A stretch of DNA of 40,995 nt from Ardenticatenales bacterium. Its GTDB lineage: Bacteria > Chloroflexota > Anaerolineae > Promineifilales > Promineifilaceae. The position numbers were made by a program, and so were the translations under genes. Shown here piece after piece: positions 23,484 to 33,129 of this stretch. The stretch is from assembly GCA_020634575.1 (NCBI GenBank), contig JACKBM010000060.1, positions 1 through 40,995 on the forward strand. Reading direction: 5' to 3'. Each line of letters opens with the position of its first letter. Positions within the stretch are counted from its first letter, which is position 1. The notes below the pieces were generated by a model. It was not told where the DNA came from, made no database searches, and was given only the letters and a program-made list of their open reading frames with translations.

Positions 23484-24579
23484 ATTTGCCGGCAAAGCGC
23501 TCCAGCCGGTAGGGTGCGAGTAAGTCAACCCGGACACCATCCAGGATTTCACTGGCAGCCAGCCGGCCGACCAGCGGTCCGAGGGTGATACCGCTATGCA
23601 TGGCCGCCAGGTAGATATCCGGGGCTGCCTCAGGCGCGCCGATGATCGGGAGTTCGTCAGCCGGTAGAACGCGCCAGCCCAGAGTCAGCTTTTCAATGGG
23701 AATGTCGCTTAGGTGGGGCAGGCTTTGGGCAGCGCTCTGCAGGAGCTGCTGGCCCGCCTCGGTGGACGTGTCAGTGCCGTCCGTGCCTTTGAAGCTGAGG
23801 CCGACGACCAGTCGGCCATCCGGTTTCTGTTTCATGTGGCCATGGGGCGAGAGGATAATGCGCTGGATTAGCTCGGGTTGCGGGGCGGTGTGGACGAGAA
23901 CGCCAGGCGAATCCTGCAGGGGCACGTTGAGGCCAGCGAGGGCGGCGAGGGCCGGGCTGCCGGTGCCGGCGGCGATCACCAGGGTGTCTGCCGGGATGGC
24001 GCCCTGGCTGGTGCGGACGGCCTGGAGCTGGTTATCCGGCCGGTCCAACCCCACCACCTCACAGCCCGTCAGGATCTGCGCGCCCAATGCCTCCGCTTCG
24101 GCCAACAAGACCCGGGTCACATGAACCGGATCAACGTGGCCTTCAATCTCGCCAAAAAGGGCCGCGGCCGGCTCACCTGGGGTCAACTGGGGTTCCAGCT
24201 CGGTAAACGTCTCAACGCTGATCGGGCGCACCGGGTAGCCCCAACTCTGGTGCCGGCGGGTCGCCTCAAGTACAGCCGCCGCGCGGTCCGCGTCATGATG
24301 CCATTCAAGGCTGCCGCCCCAACGCACCATCAGCTTGTCCGGCAACTGTTTTTCCAGATCGCTCCAGGCGGCAATCCCCAGTCGATTTAACAGGTAATAA
24401 TGGTGGGGCTTTTTGCCCCGGGACGCGTTGATCCAGGCAAAGGAGTTGGCCGTCGCTCCCTGGCCTGGCTCCCCTTTTTCGACCACTGTGACGCTGGCGC
24501 CGGCCCGCGCTAACTGGTAGGCAATGGCCGCGCCGATAATGCCGGCGCCGGCGATTATGATTCGCTTTTGTTCTTTCAT
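23482..24579 (-). CDS. FAD-dependent oxidoreductase (DAO family)
   Basis: A 365-residue flavoprotein of the D-amino-acid oxidase/glycine oxidase (DAO) superfamily. The FAD-binding dinucleotide fold is at the N-terminus: IIIAGAGIIGAAIAYQLARAGA, with the acidic residue in VTVVEKG. Further family parts are GATANSFAWINASRG, LVIAAGTGSPAL and the C-terminal YLAAMHSGITLGPLVGRLAA. The ATG at 24579 has only a weak GGGGA site. Such enzymes oxidise secondary or D-amino acids with oxygen or a quinone as acceptor. There is no signal peptide, so it is cytosolic or membrane-associated. The neighbours give no hint of substrate. Confidence 0.9.
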   Translation of the reverse strand: MKEQKRIIIAGAGIIGAAIAYQLARAGASVTVVEKGEPGQGATANSFAWINASRGKKPHHYYLLNRLGIAAWSDLEKQLPDKLMVRWGGSLEWHHDADRAAAVLEATRRHQSWGYPVRPISVETFTELEPQLTPGEPAAALFGEIEGHVDPVHVTRVLLAEAEALGAQILTGCEVVGLDRPDNQLQAVRTSQGAIPADTLVIAAGTGSPALAALAGLNVPLQDSPGVLVHTAPQPELIQRIILSPHGHMKQKPDGRLVVGLSFKGTDGTDTSTEAGQQLLQSAAQSLPHLSDIPIEKLTLGWRVLPADELPIIGAPEAAPDIYLAAMHSGITLGPLVGRLAASEILDGVRVDLLAPYRLERFAGK

Positions 24580-24640
24580 CTGTCCATCCCCTGACGTATG
24601 CTCGACATTCTATCAGGGAGATGGACGACAAGCGAAAGGC

Positions 24641-25573
24641 TCAGGGCAACGTTATTTCATGGTTGCCGAAAAAGTTGTCGACGTAGGCATCGCTTGAGAG
24701 GGCCGTGAACTGGTAGCCATACGGCGCGTACTGTTCGCCGAGCGCGGCGGCGCAGGCGAAAATTTGTTCACCGGCCGGTGGCACCGTCCCAGCCAACGGG
24801 TAGGTCTGCTCAAAACTGAAGGACATAAGGGCGCACGCAATGTACGTCCTGCCCGGCATGAGCATACTAAACTCATAATAACCCATTGCGTTGGTATACC
24901 CGCTTTCCAGGGGGACAGGGCTGCCCGACGTGACATCCCACAGCTCCAGGGTCCAACCACTAAGCGCTGGCTCAGTCGCCTGATCCCATTCGCCAAATGG
25001 GGCAAATCGGTCGTCCCAGATGTAGCCTGCCTTGAGTGCGTGGCGCCAATTGCCAAAATCGATGCCTGCCGCCACAGCGCCCGCGCTTAAGGTCACCTCG
25101 TGGAAGCAGCCGGTTAATGAGGCCGGGTTGGGATAAGCACAGATCCAGTCTGCCTGGCTTACCTCACGGACCGGCCAGGTACCGGGCAAGACGCCGCCAA
25201 TGAGGTAGCTGCCATCTGCGGCTGTGAGAGCTGAAGGCTCGCCAGCCTCATCCCAGACCGCGTTGCCATCGTAGTCGACATAGATGCGCCAGCCGGCCAA
25301 ACCCGGGTCGCCAGTTTCCCAGACGCTGCCGTCAGCATCCATATCTTCCCAGTTCCGGCCGGTTACCGTCGCCGTCGTGGGGGGAACGCATTCGCCCAGA
25401 TAATCCCCATGGTTGAGATGGGCCTGAGCAGCGGGAGACGGCACAATTAAGGTGGCCTCGTCGATCGTCCCTGGCTTGTGGCAGAGAATTACTTTGGGCT
25501 GCTCGGCCAGGGCAGTACTGCTGGTCGCGACAAACAAAACAACAATCAGGAGCCAAACGACAGTTCTTTTCAT
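24641..25573 (-). CDS. Secreted protein with SdrD B-like domains
   Basis: A 310-residue exported protein. Residues 1-23 are a signal peptide (MKRTVVWLLIVVLFVATSST, then ALA). Residues 27-65 (VILCHKPGT to AHLNHGDYLGEC) match a cysteine-containing motif often found at the start of such proteins. Two SdrD B-like carbohydrate-binding/Cna-B-type beta domains follow, about 70-175 (WEDMDADGSVWETGDPGLAG) and 180-300 (GYIWDDRFAPFGEWDQATEP); the repeats (D-x-D-G and GYYEF/GSYLI turns) are clear. No sortase or anchoring signal is seen at the C-terminus. The ATG has an AGGAAGGA site. It is probably a surface or matrix component; binding partners are unknown. Confidence 0.82.
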   Translation of the reverse strand: MKRTVVWLLIVVLFVATSSTALAEQPKVILCHKPGTIDEATLIVPSPAAQAHLNHGDYLGECVPPTTATVTGRNWEDMDADGSVWETGDPGLAGWRIYVDYDGNAVWDEAGEPSALTAADGSYLIGGVLPGTWPVREVSQADWICAYPNPASLTGCFHEVTLSAGAVAAGIDFGNWRHALKAGYIWDDRFAPFGEWDQATEPALSGWTLELWDVTSGSPVPLESGYTNAMGYYEFSMLMPGRTYIACALMSFSFEQTYPLAGTVPPAGEQIFACAAALGEQYAPYGYQFTALSSDAYVDNFFGNHEITLP

Positions 25574-25894
25574 GATGCTATCCTTCCTGGCACAGACCGT
25601 TTCCGGCCATGCGTCGTATGAGCTTTGTCGTTCAGGTAGGGGCGAAACATGCTGGTGTTGGTTAACAGCTGCATTGTGGAACCGGTGGGCAAGCCCATTG
25701 AGCGGGGTCGCTTGCTACCGCCAGATGCCATTAATGGGGCTGCCAGCAGCAGCCAGGATGCTGTCCAGAGGGGGTTACGCACGCCACGTAGCATATTACT
25801 CGCTTCCGGTTCGTTGGCACGCACGTAAACAGAGTGTGGCAGAGCAGCAGGCTGTTGTCAGGTATCGTTTGTCATATCTGGCGCTGGGATTCCG
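25574..25894. other. Intergenic region without a recognised gene
   Basis: These 321 bp lie upstream of the SdrD-like gene and downstream of the glycosylase gene. A minus-strand frame of 84 codons (25570-25824) exists, but it has no ribosome-binding site and an unconvincing composition. I see no RNA structure. Confidence 0.4.
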
Positions 25895-26494
25895 TCACGA
25901 CAGAGGTGGTGAAGTTGGGGGCAACGCCTGGCATTCGTCGTGACGAAAACAGGTCACCAAATGATCGTTCACCATGCCCACGGCCTGCATAAACGCATAC
26001 ACAATAGTCGGCCCCACGAAGCTGAAGCCGGCTTTTTTGAGCGCTTTGCTCATGGCCTGGGATTGCGGGGTCTCGGCTGGGATCTGGGCCAGGCTGGTCC
26101 ACTGGTTTTGCACCGGCCGGCCATCCACAAAATCCCACAGAAACGTGCTGAAGGAGCCCTGCTTTTCCATGATGTCCAGGTAACCACGGGCATTTTTGAT
26201 GGCGGCGTTGATCTTGAGCCGATTGCGCACAATGCCCGGGTCCTGTAGCAGGGCGGCGACTTTCTGGTCGTCATAGCGGGCAATCAGTTCCGGATCAAAA
26301 TTGTCGAAGGCGCGGTAATAGTTTTCCCGTTTGCGCAGGATGGTGATCCAGCTCAGACCGGCCTGGGCGCCATCGAGGATGAGCTTGGCGAAAAGGGGTT
26401 GGTCCTCGTAAACCGGGACGCCCCATTCTGTGTCATGGTATTGATTGTAGAACGGGTCGTCGCCCGACCAACCGCAGCGAATGATTTCTGACAT
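25895..26494 (-). CDS. tag: DNA-3-methyladenine glycosylase I
   Basis: A 199-residue base-excision repair enzyme that removes 3-methyladenine from alkylated DNA. The family is recognised over its length: RCGWSGDDPFYNQYHDTEWGVP at the start (C7 a zinc ligand), FAKLILDGAQAGLSWITILRKREN with the catalytic glutamate region, and the end VGPTIVYAFMQAVGMVNDHLVTCFRHDEC, which has the H and C zinc ligands. The length is normal. There is no ribosome-binding site before the ATG; a TAAAAT box lies six bases upstream, suggesting a leaderless message. It stands alone on its strand. Confidence 0.95.
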   Translation of the reverse strand: MSEIIRCGWSGDDPFYNQYHDTEWGVPVYEDQPLFAKLILDGAQAGLSWITILRKRENYYRAFDNFDPELIARYDDQKVAALLQDPGIVRNRLKINAAIKNARGYLDIMEKQGSFSTFLWDFVDGRPVQNQWTSLAQIPAETPQSQAMSKALKKAGFSFVGPTIVYAFMQAVGMVNDHLVTCFRHDECQALPPTSPPLS

Positions 26495-26506
26495 GGGCTG
26501 ATTTTA
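26495..26506 (-). promoter_or_regulatory. Leaderless-type promoter of tag
   Basis: On the minus strand TAAAAT (26506-26501) is followed by six bases and the ATG. Transcription would begin on the start codon, and no ribosome-binding site is present. No -35 box is clear. Confidence 0.55.
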
Positions 26507-26618
26507 GCAGCCGGTCAGCCCAAAAGCGATGAAAAAAAGAAGAGCCAGCGACCCGCAGATCACTGGCTCCAACATCAGCAGCATGGCGTCCCGTGCCACT
26601 AACCAAAGGCTATCAGGT

Positions 26619-27188
26619 TTAGCGCGTCATATGCCCGGTGTAGGGGAAGTTGCCGGCGGCGATATCATCTTTGAAGTGCAGACGACCCTCGACACCCTCA
26701 AAATCCTCGGTGCCGCTGCCCGAAATAATGGGATGTTGACAGCGGCCAAAGATCTCAGCGCCGAGCGGGAAACCTTCATCGGCACAATCTTCATACTTGC
26801 CCCGGAAGATATAGGTGGTGCTGAAGGTCCCTTCACCCAGGGTACCGCCGGTGATCACGTAGGTCTCCGTGCCACTTTCCCGGTAGGTGCCGCTTGGTGA
26901 ACATTCAAAGGATTCCACAAAAACGTAGACACACCCTTCCAGGTCGCCGGTCATCAAGGTGGCGAAGTCAGGGGCCTGACCGGCCGGTCCTGTCACCTCG
27001 TCCGTGCAGTCACCCGGGCCGGGAATGTAGCCAACACCGGCAAATTGCGTCATGCCGGCAGCCTGGACCGGCAGGGCCAGCGCCAGGAAGGCGACCACAG
27101 CGGCCACGGCCACGAGGAAGGGGCCGCTCAGACGTTGGAAGATGGTCAGCTGTGACTGACGGTCATCCAGAAAACGGTCATTATTCAT
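26619..27188 (-). CDS. Secreted hypothetical protein
   Basis: A 189-residue protein with an N-terminal signal (residues 1-43: a polar start, then FLVAVAAVVAFLALALPVQAAG). The mature part of about 145 residues is beta-rich and holds four cysteines (GDCTD, EGCVY, FECSP, EDCAD) plus one in GRCQHP. Its end, SGTEDFEGVEGRLHFKDDIAAG, resembles small secreted barrel proteins of the DUF3224/allene-oxide-cyclase-like kind, but I cannot confirm this. The ATG at 27188 has an AAGGAG site 8 nt upstream. Location outside the membrane is inferred from the signal. Function unknown. Confidence 0.8.
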   Translation of the reverse strand: MNNDRFLDDRQSQLTIFQRLSGPFLVAVAAVVAFLALALPVQAAGMTQFAGVGYIPGPGDCTDEVTGPAGQAPDFATLMTGDLEGCVYVFVESFECSPSGTYRESGTETYVITGGTLGEGTFSTTYIFRGKYEDCADEGFPLGAEIFGRCQHPIISGSGTEDFEGVEGRLHFKDDIAAGNFPYTGHMTR

Positions 27189-27270
27189 CGTTGTTCTCCT
27201 TAAGCTGTTCGATACGGAAAAACGTTCGTCTCAACGAGCTATATGATGGACAGTGCAACCAGGGCAATGA

Positions 27271-27305
27271 CTGGCTGCGAGGCACAGCTCTTACCTCGCA
27301 GCCAG
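27271..27305. terminator. Hairpin between giant kinase and secreted-protein genes
   Basis: CTGGCTGCGAGG (27271-27282) and CCTCGCAGCCAG (27294-27305) form a perfect 12-bp stem with an 11-nt loop. It lies 137 bp past the stop of the kinase gene and 83 bp before the start of the secreted-protein gene on the same strand. There is no T-run, so it may be a factor-assisted terminator or an operator. Confidence 0.5.
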
Positions 27306-27441
27306 GTGGCACGGGAGAAACGCTGAATTCAACTGCGCCCAGGCCGCATGGCCCCATTCTTGGCTACTTTGGCCGCCAATTCAAGCGGATCTGGCGGTTG
27401 TATCACTTTTGTATCGGTTTCTGAAGCTGGAGAACGGCCCG

Positions 27442-30400
27442 TTAATCTTCTACCCTTGCGGCTTCGTACCATTGGCCACCAATCGGGTGGACCAGAGAGA
27501 CCCAGATGCGGTAACCGTCAACTTCGCCCGCCTCATTTCGGGTGAAAATGACGCGGCTGCCATCGCTGAAGCGAAACTCGTTCTCGCCAATAGTGATGAG
27601 GGTGCTGCTGCCACCGACATCTGGAAAGAACAGCACGACTTGCCCATTTTCAATGCTAACGTAGACGTGGTAGCGCCAGGGTCCTTCCAGATAATGCCCT
27701 TCGTACTGTGCCAGTATGGCCGGATCTACCCTGAATTCGCGCGAACTGATCCGCAAAACGTAATCACCGGCGTTGGCATCCAGATAGCTGCGCGCTTGAA
27801 TCTCATAAACGCCATCCACCGGCAGCACAATAGCCTCGATATTGGCGTCAGTAAGCAGGCGACCGCCTGCGCCAGGCTCATCGTTCGCTTTGGCCAGCAA
27901 CGTGCCATCCGGATTCCGCAGGAACAACAGGGTATCCAGGCTGGCCATGGTGAAGCGATCTTCGAGTGAAATCAGGGCTGTTGTCATCGGCACCTGGGCC
28001 AATAGCTCAATTTGCAGCGTTTCGCCGGCCCGCCCCTCATAATGCCAGATATCGTAATCATATCGCTCCAGGGTGCCCGGGTTGTCGCCAAGTGTGGCTT
28101 GCTGGGGCTGGTGACCGGTTGCTGGTGGGAAAAGAGGTGTTGTGATCGCTGCTATTGCCCTGGTGGTTTGAGGTTGGGTCTGGCTGGCAAAACGATCTTG
28201 CAGCGACAACAGCAGTTCGGCGGAGCTGACCAGCGGCTGGCCGGCGACACACAATGGTTCGATGCCGTAGGTTTCTCTTTCCGCGCAGCTTAGCTCTCGT
28301 ACGGTACGATGGCTCGGCAGCCACGCCAGCAATTGCGCCGGCGCCGGCGCCGTTAGCTGCCACTGGAGGATGGTGCCGTCCGCGTCAGTTGCCAGCAATG
28401 TCTGGCCGTCCGGGTGCAGGGCCAGCGTGGGGCGGAAGGCGCTGTTGAGCCGGTCGTTGAGGGGGAGGCGACGCAAGGGTGTGCCCGTGGCGACATCCCA
28501 GACAATCAGCGGGTCATTTTGGGCGGTGGAAATGGCGGTCTGGCCATCCGGCGCGAAGACCACATCGACCACAAAATCAGCATGGCCGATGAAGCGCCGC
28601 ACCGTCTGGCCGGAAGCCAGCTCCCATAAGAGCAGACTGTCGTCGCGTCCCCCTGATAGAAGTTGGGTGCCAGCCGGGCTCAAGCTGATGCCATGTATGC
28701 CCGGGTCGCGATCATTGCCAAAATGGTGGCCAACGCCGCCAGTAAGCCCGGTTAGCCGCTGGATCTGCTCGCCGGTAGGCAAATCCCAGGCTATCAGGGT
28801 GCCGTCCCAGGAGCTGGAGATGGCCTGGGCCTCGCCCGGTAAAAAGGCGACATCATAGACGCCGCGGCCCTCATAATGGCCGATAAGGCGTTGTAGGATA
28901 GCCCCGGTCGTCAGATCCCAATAAATCACATCCCCATCCAGCGATCCGGAGAGGGCGAAGCGGCCGTCACTGCTGACCTTAACACTGTTGACACTCCCAA
29001 AATGACCGAGTAATTGAGCCAGCTGCTGGCCAGTTTCAAGTTCCCAAAGGATCAGGGAGCCGTCCTGACCGGCCGATAAGGCCCGGCGGCTGTCCGGGGT
29101 GAAGGCAATATCAAAGATGCTTCCCTCATGACCCGTCAGGTAATGGATAGGCGTGCCGGTTGCATAGTCCCATAGGATGAGCTGGTTATCCGGCAGATTG
29201 CCGCCGGAAAGCGCCCAGCGGCCGTCCGGGCTGATCGCCAGCCCCATGCCGCGTGTTTCCGTCCCGGGGGCCGGGGGCAAATGGCCGGTGCCGGCAGCGC
29301 CCCAGCGAGCCAGCTGCCAGGCGTTCTGCAAATCCCATATCTGTAGCACGCCATCGGTACCCGCCGTGATCGCCTGTTCCCCGTTTAGAAACTGAAGTGC
29401 CTGAATATTGGCCGTGTGGGTGCTGAGTTGCGCTATGATCCGGCCGGTTTCCAGATCCCACCAGATCAGCTGTTTATCAAGACTGGCCGATAGGGCGCTG
29501 CGCCCGTCCGGGCTGATGGCTGCCGTCAATACCCCGCCTTCGTGACCCTGGAGTTGGAACAACCGCTGCCCCGTAGCCAGATCCCAGTAATAGAGGGACG
29601 CGTCGCTGGAGGCCGCCAGCGCAAAGCGGCCATCCGGGCTGAAGGTGACGCCGTTTATGGTCCGATCCAGGCCAGGGAAAGTCTGCAAAGGTTGGCCGGC
29701 AATGGTGTCCCAGAGCAGCAGTGCCCGTTCGTTATTGTCGGCAAAGCTGAACTGCCCTACCAGCGCCTGGCGGCCATCAGGACTGAGGGCCATACCCAGG
29801 ATGCCCTCGATGTTGCCGCCGGCCCCTGTGCCAAAGCGACGCAGAATCTGGCCCGATCGCAAATCCCAGACGATGAGTTCGGCCGGGGCGGCGGCGGAAT
29901 CTTCAGCAGAGATAGCCCAGGCGCCATCCGGCCCAAAAGCCACGCCACTGACATCACCCTTGTGACCCTCCAGCCGATGCAGGATCCGGCCGGTCACCAA
30001 ATCCCACAGAATTGCACTATCATCCCGGCTGCCAGACAGGATCTGCCGCCCGTCCGGGCTAAAGGCGACGGCGATCACAGCGTCGCGGTGGCCGGCAAAC
30101 TGCCCCTTGATCTGACCGCTGGCCAGGTCCCAGATCGTCACCAACCCATCGTCAGAACCGGTTAGCAGCGATTGCCCATCCGGGCTGACGGCCAGGGCGT
30201 TGAGGGGGCTGGTATAGGCGAATTGGCGCTGGACGCCCGGCGCGTAGGCAATATCAACCAATGTCTGCCAGGCCACGTCCGGGGGATCAGCCACATCGTT
30301 GGCGGCCAGGGCCAGGAGCAGCGCCAGCGGCTGGTCGTTGGCGGCGATGGCCTGGCGGGCGTTGGCCGCCAATGAGAGACTGTAGGCAACGCGCGCCTCC

Positions 30401-33129
30401 GCTTCGCGCTGGGCGGCCAGTGCCTCGTTCAAACGGGCCTGGCGGGCAAAGATGACAGCAAGGGCGGTCAGGATCGCTGCCAGCGCGAGCGCGGCCGTCA
30501 GGATCTGGGCCCGCTGGCGCAAGCTGTGGGCGGCCCGCTGCTGTGCTTCCGCCCGTTCGCTTTCGGCAGTGGCCAACTGGCGGGCCGTCTCCAGCTCCCG
30601 CTGCAACCGGGCTGCTTCGGTGGCCTGCCGATTTTCTTCGGCGATCTGGCTGGCCCCGAGGTAGGCGACCTCGGTGGCATTGAGGCTGAGGCTGCTTTCA
30701 CTGGCCCAGGCCAGGAACAACGCCAGCCGGTTACCGCTGAGCAAAAAACTTTCATCCTGTTGATTGGCCGACCATTGCCGGGCTGCTTCGGCCAGCTGCC
30801 GTTGGCGGCGAATATCAGCCCGGCTTTCGCGTAGCCATTCCCGCAGCCGGGGCCATTCCCGTAAAAGCGCTTCATGGGCGACCTCAACCGTCGGGCTGCG
30901 GCTGGCCGGATCATGATCAAAGGTGAGCAGGCGATGGCGCCCATACTGGCTCAGGATCTGCTCGAAGCGGGGTGCGTCCCCAGGCCCGGCCAGATCCTCG
31001 ATCTCGGCGCGCAAGACGCGGCGGCGCGTGTCTTCAACTCCTTCACCCAGGGTGACGAGGCGGAGAAAGGTCTGGCGGATGGCGGCCTGACCGGCCGGAT
31101 CAAAGCCCGCAAATATCTCGTCAGCCCGGAGTGACAGCGCGCCCGTCACGCCGCCACTGGCCTGGTAAGCTGCCAGCGTCAGGTGAGGACCACTGCGACG
31201 CTCAAACAACTCGGTCAGAGCGTATTGGAGCAGGGGCAGGCTGGCTGGCTGATCGCCGACGTCATGGACGATAGCGGCGACGAGTTCCGGGGCGATCGTC
31301 ATGCCTAGCTGGTGCAGCGGGGCGGTGATGGCCTGGGTCAGCTCGTCCGGCGTCAGCGGCAGAACCAGGACCATGCGTTGGCGCAGGATTTCCCCGAAGT
31401 CAACGTATTGCAGCGGCCGGTCGGTAAAATCGGCTCGCAAGGTCACGACCACGCGCAGCCGGGCCTCCGCATCAAGCAGCGCCACCAGCAAGCTCTCCAG
31501 AAATTGCCGGCGCGTCTCTTCGTCTGTGACCAGGGTAAACAACTCTTCGAATTGATCGATGACCAAAAGAAGCTCGGCGTTGGGCTCAGCAGCCAGGAGC
31601 GATTGGCTGACCTGAAGTAGCCCGGTGCGGTCCCGTTTCAGCGCCTCGACGAGAGCGGGAACCGGGGCGCTGGCCACGCGCCCAAGGGCCTCGGCCAATT
31701 CGGCCCACGGATCGGTGCTGGGCGTTAGCGTGACAATAAACCATTCGGCCGAGCCTGGTAGGGCGCCGCGCCGCAGGGCCGGTATCAGGCCCGCCTGGAC
31801 GACGGACGATTTGCCGCTGCCGCTCGGGCCGAGGACGGCCAGAAAGCGGGCCAGGTCGTTGTCTTCGGCCAGCCGATCCAGCATCTCGTCGACCAATAGC
31901 TGCCGGCCGAAAAAGCTTTTTGCATCTGCTTCGCGAAACGCATAGAGGCCGTGATAGGGATTGCTGAGTGCAGCCACCTGAGCGGCGGTCAGTTGGGCCG
32001 GCGCGGTGAGCTGAGGCAGGGGAGCCTGCCAGATGGTCGCCAGCGCCTGCAAAATCTCGTCGACAGATTGATAACGACTGGCGGGTTCCTTGGCTGTGGC
32101 CCGCTGCAGAATGTCGTCCAGCCCGGTTGGCAGATTGGGCCTGAGGGGAGACAGGGCGGGTAAAGGGGCCATGAGGTGTTGCTCGCGGTAAGCAACCGGT
32201 GTGGGTCCGGCGAAAGGAGGCTGACCGGCTAACATCTCAAACAGGAGCAGGCCAAAGCAGTAAATGTCGGTTGCCGTGCTGGCATCGTGGGCCAGAAATT
32301 GTTCGGGGGCCAGGTAACGGGGTGTCGTGATGTTGGCGAGGTCGGGTGTGTGGGCGCCGTTGTTGGGGACCGGCCGGTGGCTGGCAATGCCAAAATCGGC
32401 CAGGTAACCATTGTGCTGTTCATCCAGCAGGATATTGGCCGGCTTAATGTCCTGGTGCAGGATATTGTGCCCGTGCGCCGTGACCAGCGCCTGGCCGATT
32501 TGCGTTACCAACTGCTGCACGAGGTCGAGCGACAGGGGACCTTGTGTCAATAGCTGAGCCAGATCGCCCGGCCGCAATAGCCGCATGATGAGATAGGCGC
32601 CATTCGGCTCCCGCCAGAAATCATAGAGCGGCACGATGTGGGGATGTTCCAGGCTGGCGACCAGGCGGGTTTCAGCTTCAAATTGGCGGATAAAGCGGGC
32701 CTGGTTGGCAATGTAGGGATGGATGATCTTGACGGCTACATCCCGGCCCACCGATTGCTGCGTGGCCCGGTAAACCACGCCCATGCCGCCGCTGCCGATG
32801 CGCTCAGCCAGCAGAAACCCCTTGATGGCCCGACCGCTCAGATCCGCCGCGCCGATTTCCTCGGGGAGGGGGGCGATGGCCGGAAGGGAGACGGGTTCGT
32901 GCGTCTGTCGGGCCAGATGGATAAATTCCGTTTGTTGTTCCGGGGGGATTTGGACAGCCTCAGCCAGAAGCCCTGCCAATTGCACGGAGGGCCGCAGCGT
33001 ACAGCTCTCAATCCGCCGAATGGTCACCGTGGCGCAGCTAACCTGACGCGCCAGCTGGGCCTGTGTGAGACCCAGAAGGAGCCGCCGTTCACGTAAAACC
33101 TGACCGAACTGGATGGGTCGTTTTGCCAT
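27442..33129 (-). CDS. XRE-HTH / Ser-Thr kinase / STAND NTPase / WD40 receptor protein
   Basis: A 1895-residue, one-gene signalling protein. Residues 1-75 are an XRE-type HTH (LTQAQLARQVSCATVTIRRIE). Residues about 105-365 are a Hanks-type kinase with G-loop GSGGMG, K134, HQD (D227) and DFG (D245); the usual HRD arginine is glutamine 226, so it is a non-RD kinase. Residues about 395-860 are an nSTAND-type NTPase with P-loop GPSGSGKSS (K440) and LLLVIDQFEELF. A coiled-coil-like stretch and one membrane helix (about 878-900) follow. Residues 965-1592 hold 14 WD40 repeats, enough for two seven-bladed propellers. The end has a PPC-like domain (1685-1800) and a DUF3471-like domain (1805-1890), both usually extracytoplasmic. 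This suggests outside sensing and inside kinase plus DNA-binding output. The ATG lacks a ribosome-binding site. Confidence 0.92.
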   Translation of the reverse strand: MAKRPIQFGQVLRERRLLLGLTQAQLARQVSCATVTIRRIESCTLRPSVQLAGLLAEAVQIPPEQQTEFIHLARQTHEPVSLPAIAPLPEEIGAADLSGRAIKGFLLAERIGSGGMGVVYRATQQSVGRDVAVKIIHPYIANQARFIRQFEAETRLVASLEHPHIVPLYDFWREPNGAYLIMRLLRPGDLAQLLTQGPLSLDLVQQLVTQIGQALVTAHGHNILHQDIKPANILLDEQHNGYLADFGIASHRPVPNNGAHTPDLANITTPRYLAPEQFLAHDASTATDIYCFGLLLFEMLAGQPPFAGPTPVAYREQHLMAPLPALSPLRPNLPTGLDDILQRATAKEPASRYQSVDEILQALATIWQAPLPQLTAPAQLTAAQVAALSNPYHGLYAFREADAKSFFGRQLLVDEMLDRLAEDNDLARFLAVLGPSGSGKSSVVQAGLIPALRRGALPGSAEWFIVTLTPSTDPWAELAEALGRVASAPVPALVEALKRDRTGLLQVSQSLLAAEPNAELLLVIDQFEELFTLVTDEETRRQFLESLLVALLDAEARLRVVVTLRADFTDRPLQYVDFGEILRQRMVLVLPLTPDELTQAITAPLHQLGMTIAPELVAAIVHDVGDQPASLPLLQYALTELFERRSGPHLTLAAYQASGGVTGALSLRADEIFAGFDPAGQAAIRQTFLRLVTLGEGVEDTRRRVLRAEIEDLAGPGDAPRFEQILSQYGRHRLLTFDHDPASRSPTVEVAHEALLREWPRLREWLRESRADIRRQRQLAEAARQWSANQQDESFLLSGNRLALFLAWASESSLSLNATEVAYLGASQIAEENRQATEAARLQRELETARQLATAESERAEAQQRAAHSLRQRAQILTAALALAAILTALAVIFARQARLNEALAAQREAEARVAYSLSLAANARQAIAANDQPLALLLALAANDVADPPDVAWQTLVDIAYAPGVQRQFAYTSPLNALAVSPDGQSLLTGSDDGLVTIWDLASGQIKGQFAGHRDAVIAVAFSPDGRQILSGSRDDSAILWDLVTGRILHRLEGHKGDVSGVAFGPDGAWAISAEDSAAAPAELIVWDLRSGQILRRFGTGAGGNIEGILGMALSPDGRQALVGQFSFADNNERALLLWDTIAGQPLQTFPGLDRTINGVTFSPDGRFALAASSDASLYYWDLATGQRLFQLQGHEGGVLTAAISPDGRSALSASLDKQLIWWDLETGRIIAQLSTHTANIQALQFLNGEQAITAGTDGVLQIWDLQNAWQLARWGAAGTGHLPPAPGTETRGMGLAISPDGRWALSGGNLPDNQLILWDYATGTPIHYLTGHEGSIFDIAFTPDSRRALSAGQDGSLILWELETGQQLAQLLGHFGSVNSVKVSSDGRFALSGSLDGDVIYWDLTTGAILQRLIGHYEGRGVYDVAFLPGEAQAISSSWDGTLIAWDLPTGEQIQRLTGLTGGVGHHFGNDRDPGIHGISLSPAGTQLLSGGRDDSLLLWELASGQTVRRFIGHADFVVDVVFAPDGQTAISTAQNDPLIVWDVATGTPLRRLPLNDRLNSAFRPTLALHPDGQTLLATDADGTILQWQLTAPAPAQLLAWLPSHRTVRELSCAERETYGIEPLCVAGQPLVSSAELLLSLQDRFASQTQPQTTRAIAAITTPLFPPATGHQPQQATLGDNPGTLERYDYDIWHYEGRAGETLQIELLAQVPMTTALISLEDRFTMASLDTLLFLRNPDGTLLAKANDEPGAGGRLLTDANIEAIVLPVDGVYEIQARSYLDANAGDYVLRISSREFRVDPAILAQYEGHYLEGPWRYHVYVSIENGQVVLFFPDVGGSSTLITIGENEFRFSDGSRVIFTRNEAGEVDGYRIWVSLVHPIGGQWYEAARVED

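Noticed and set aside
25570..25824. 84-codon minus-strand frame upstream of the SdrD-like gene
   Set aside because: No start signal, no family match and unusual composition; left as intergenic.
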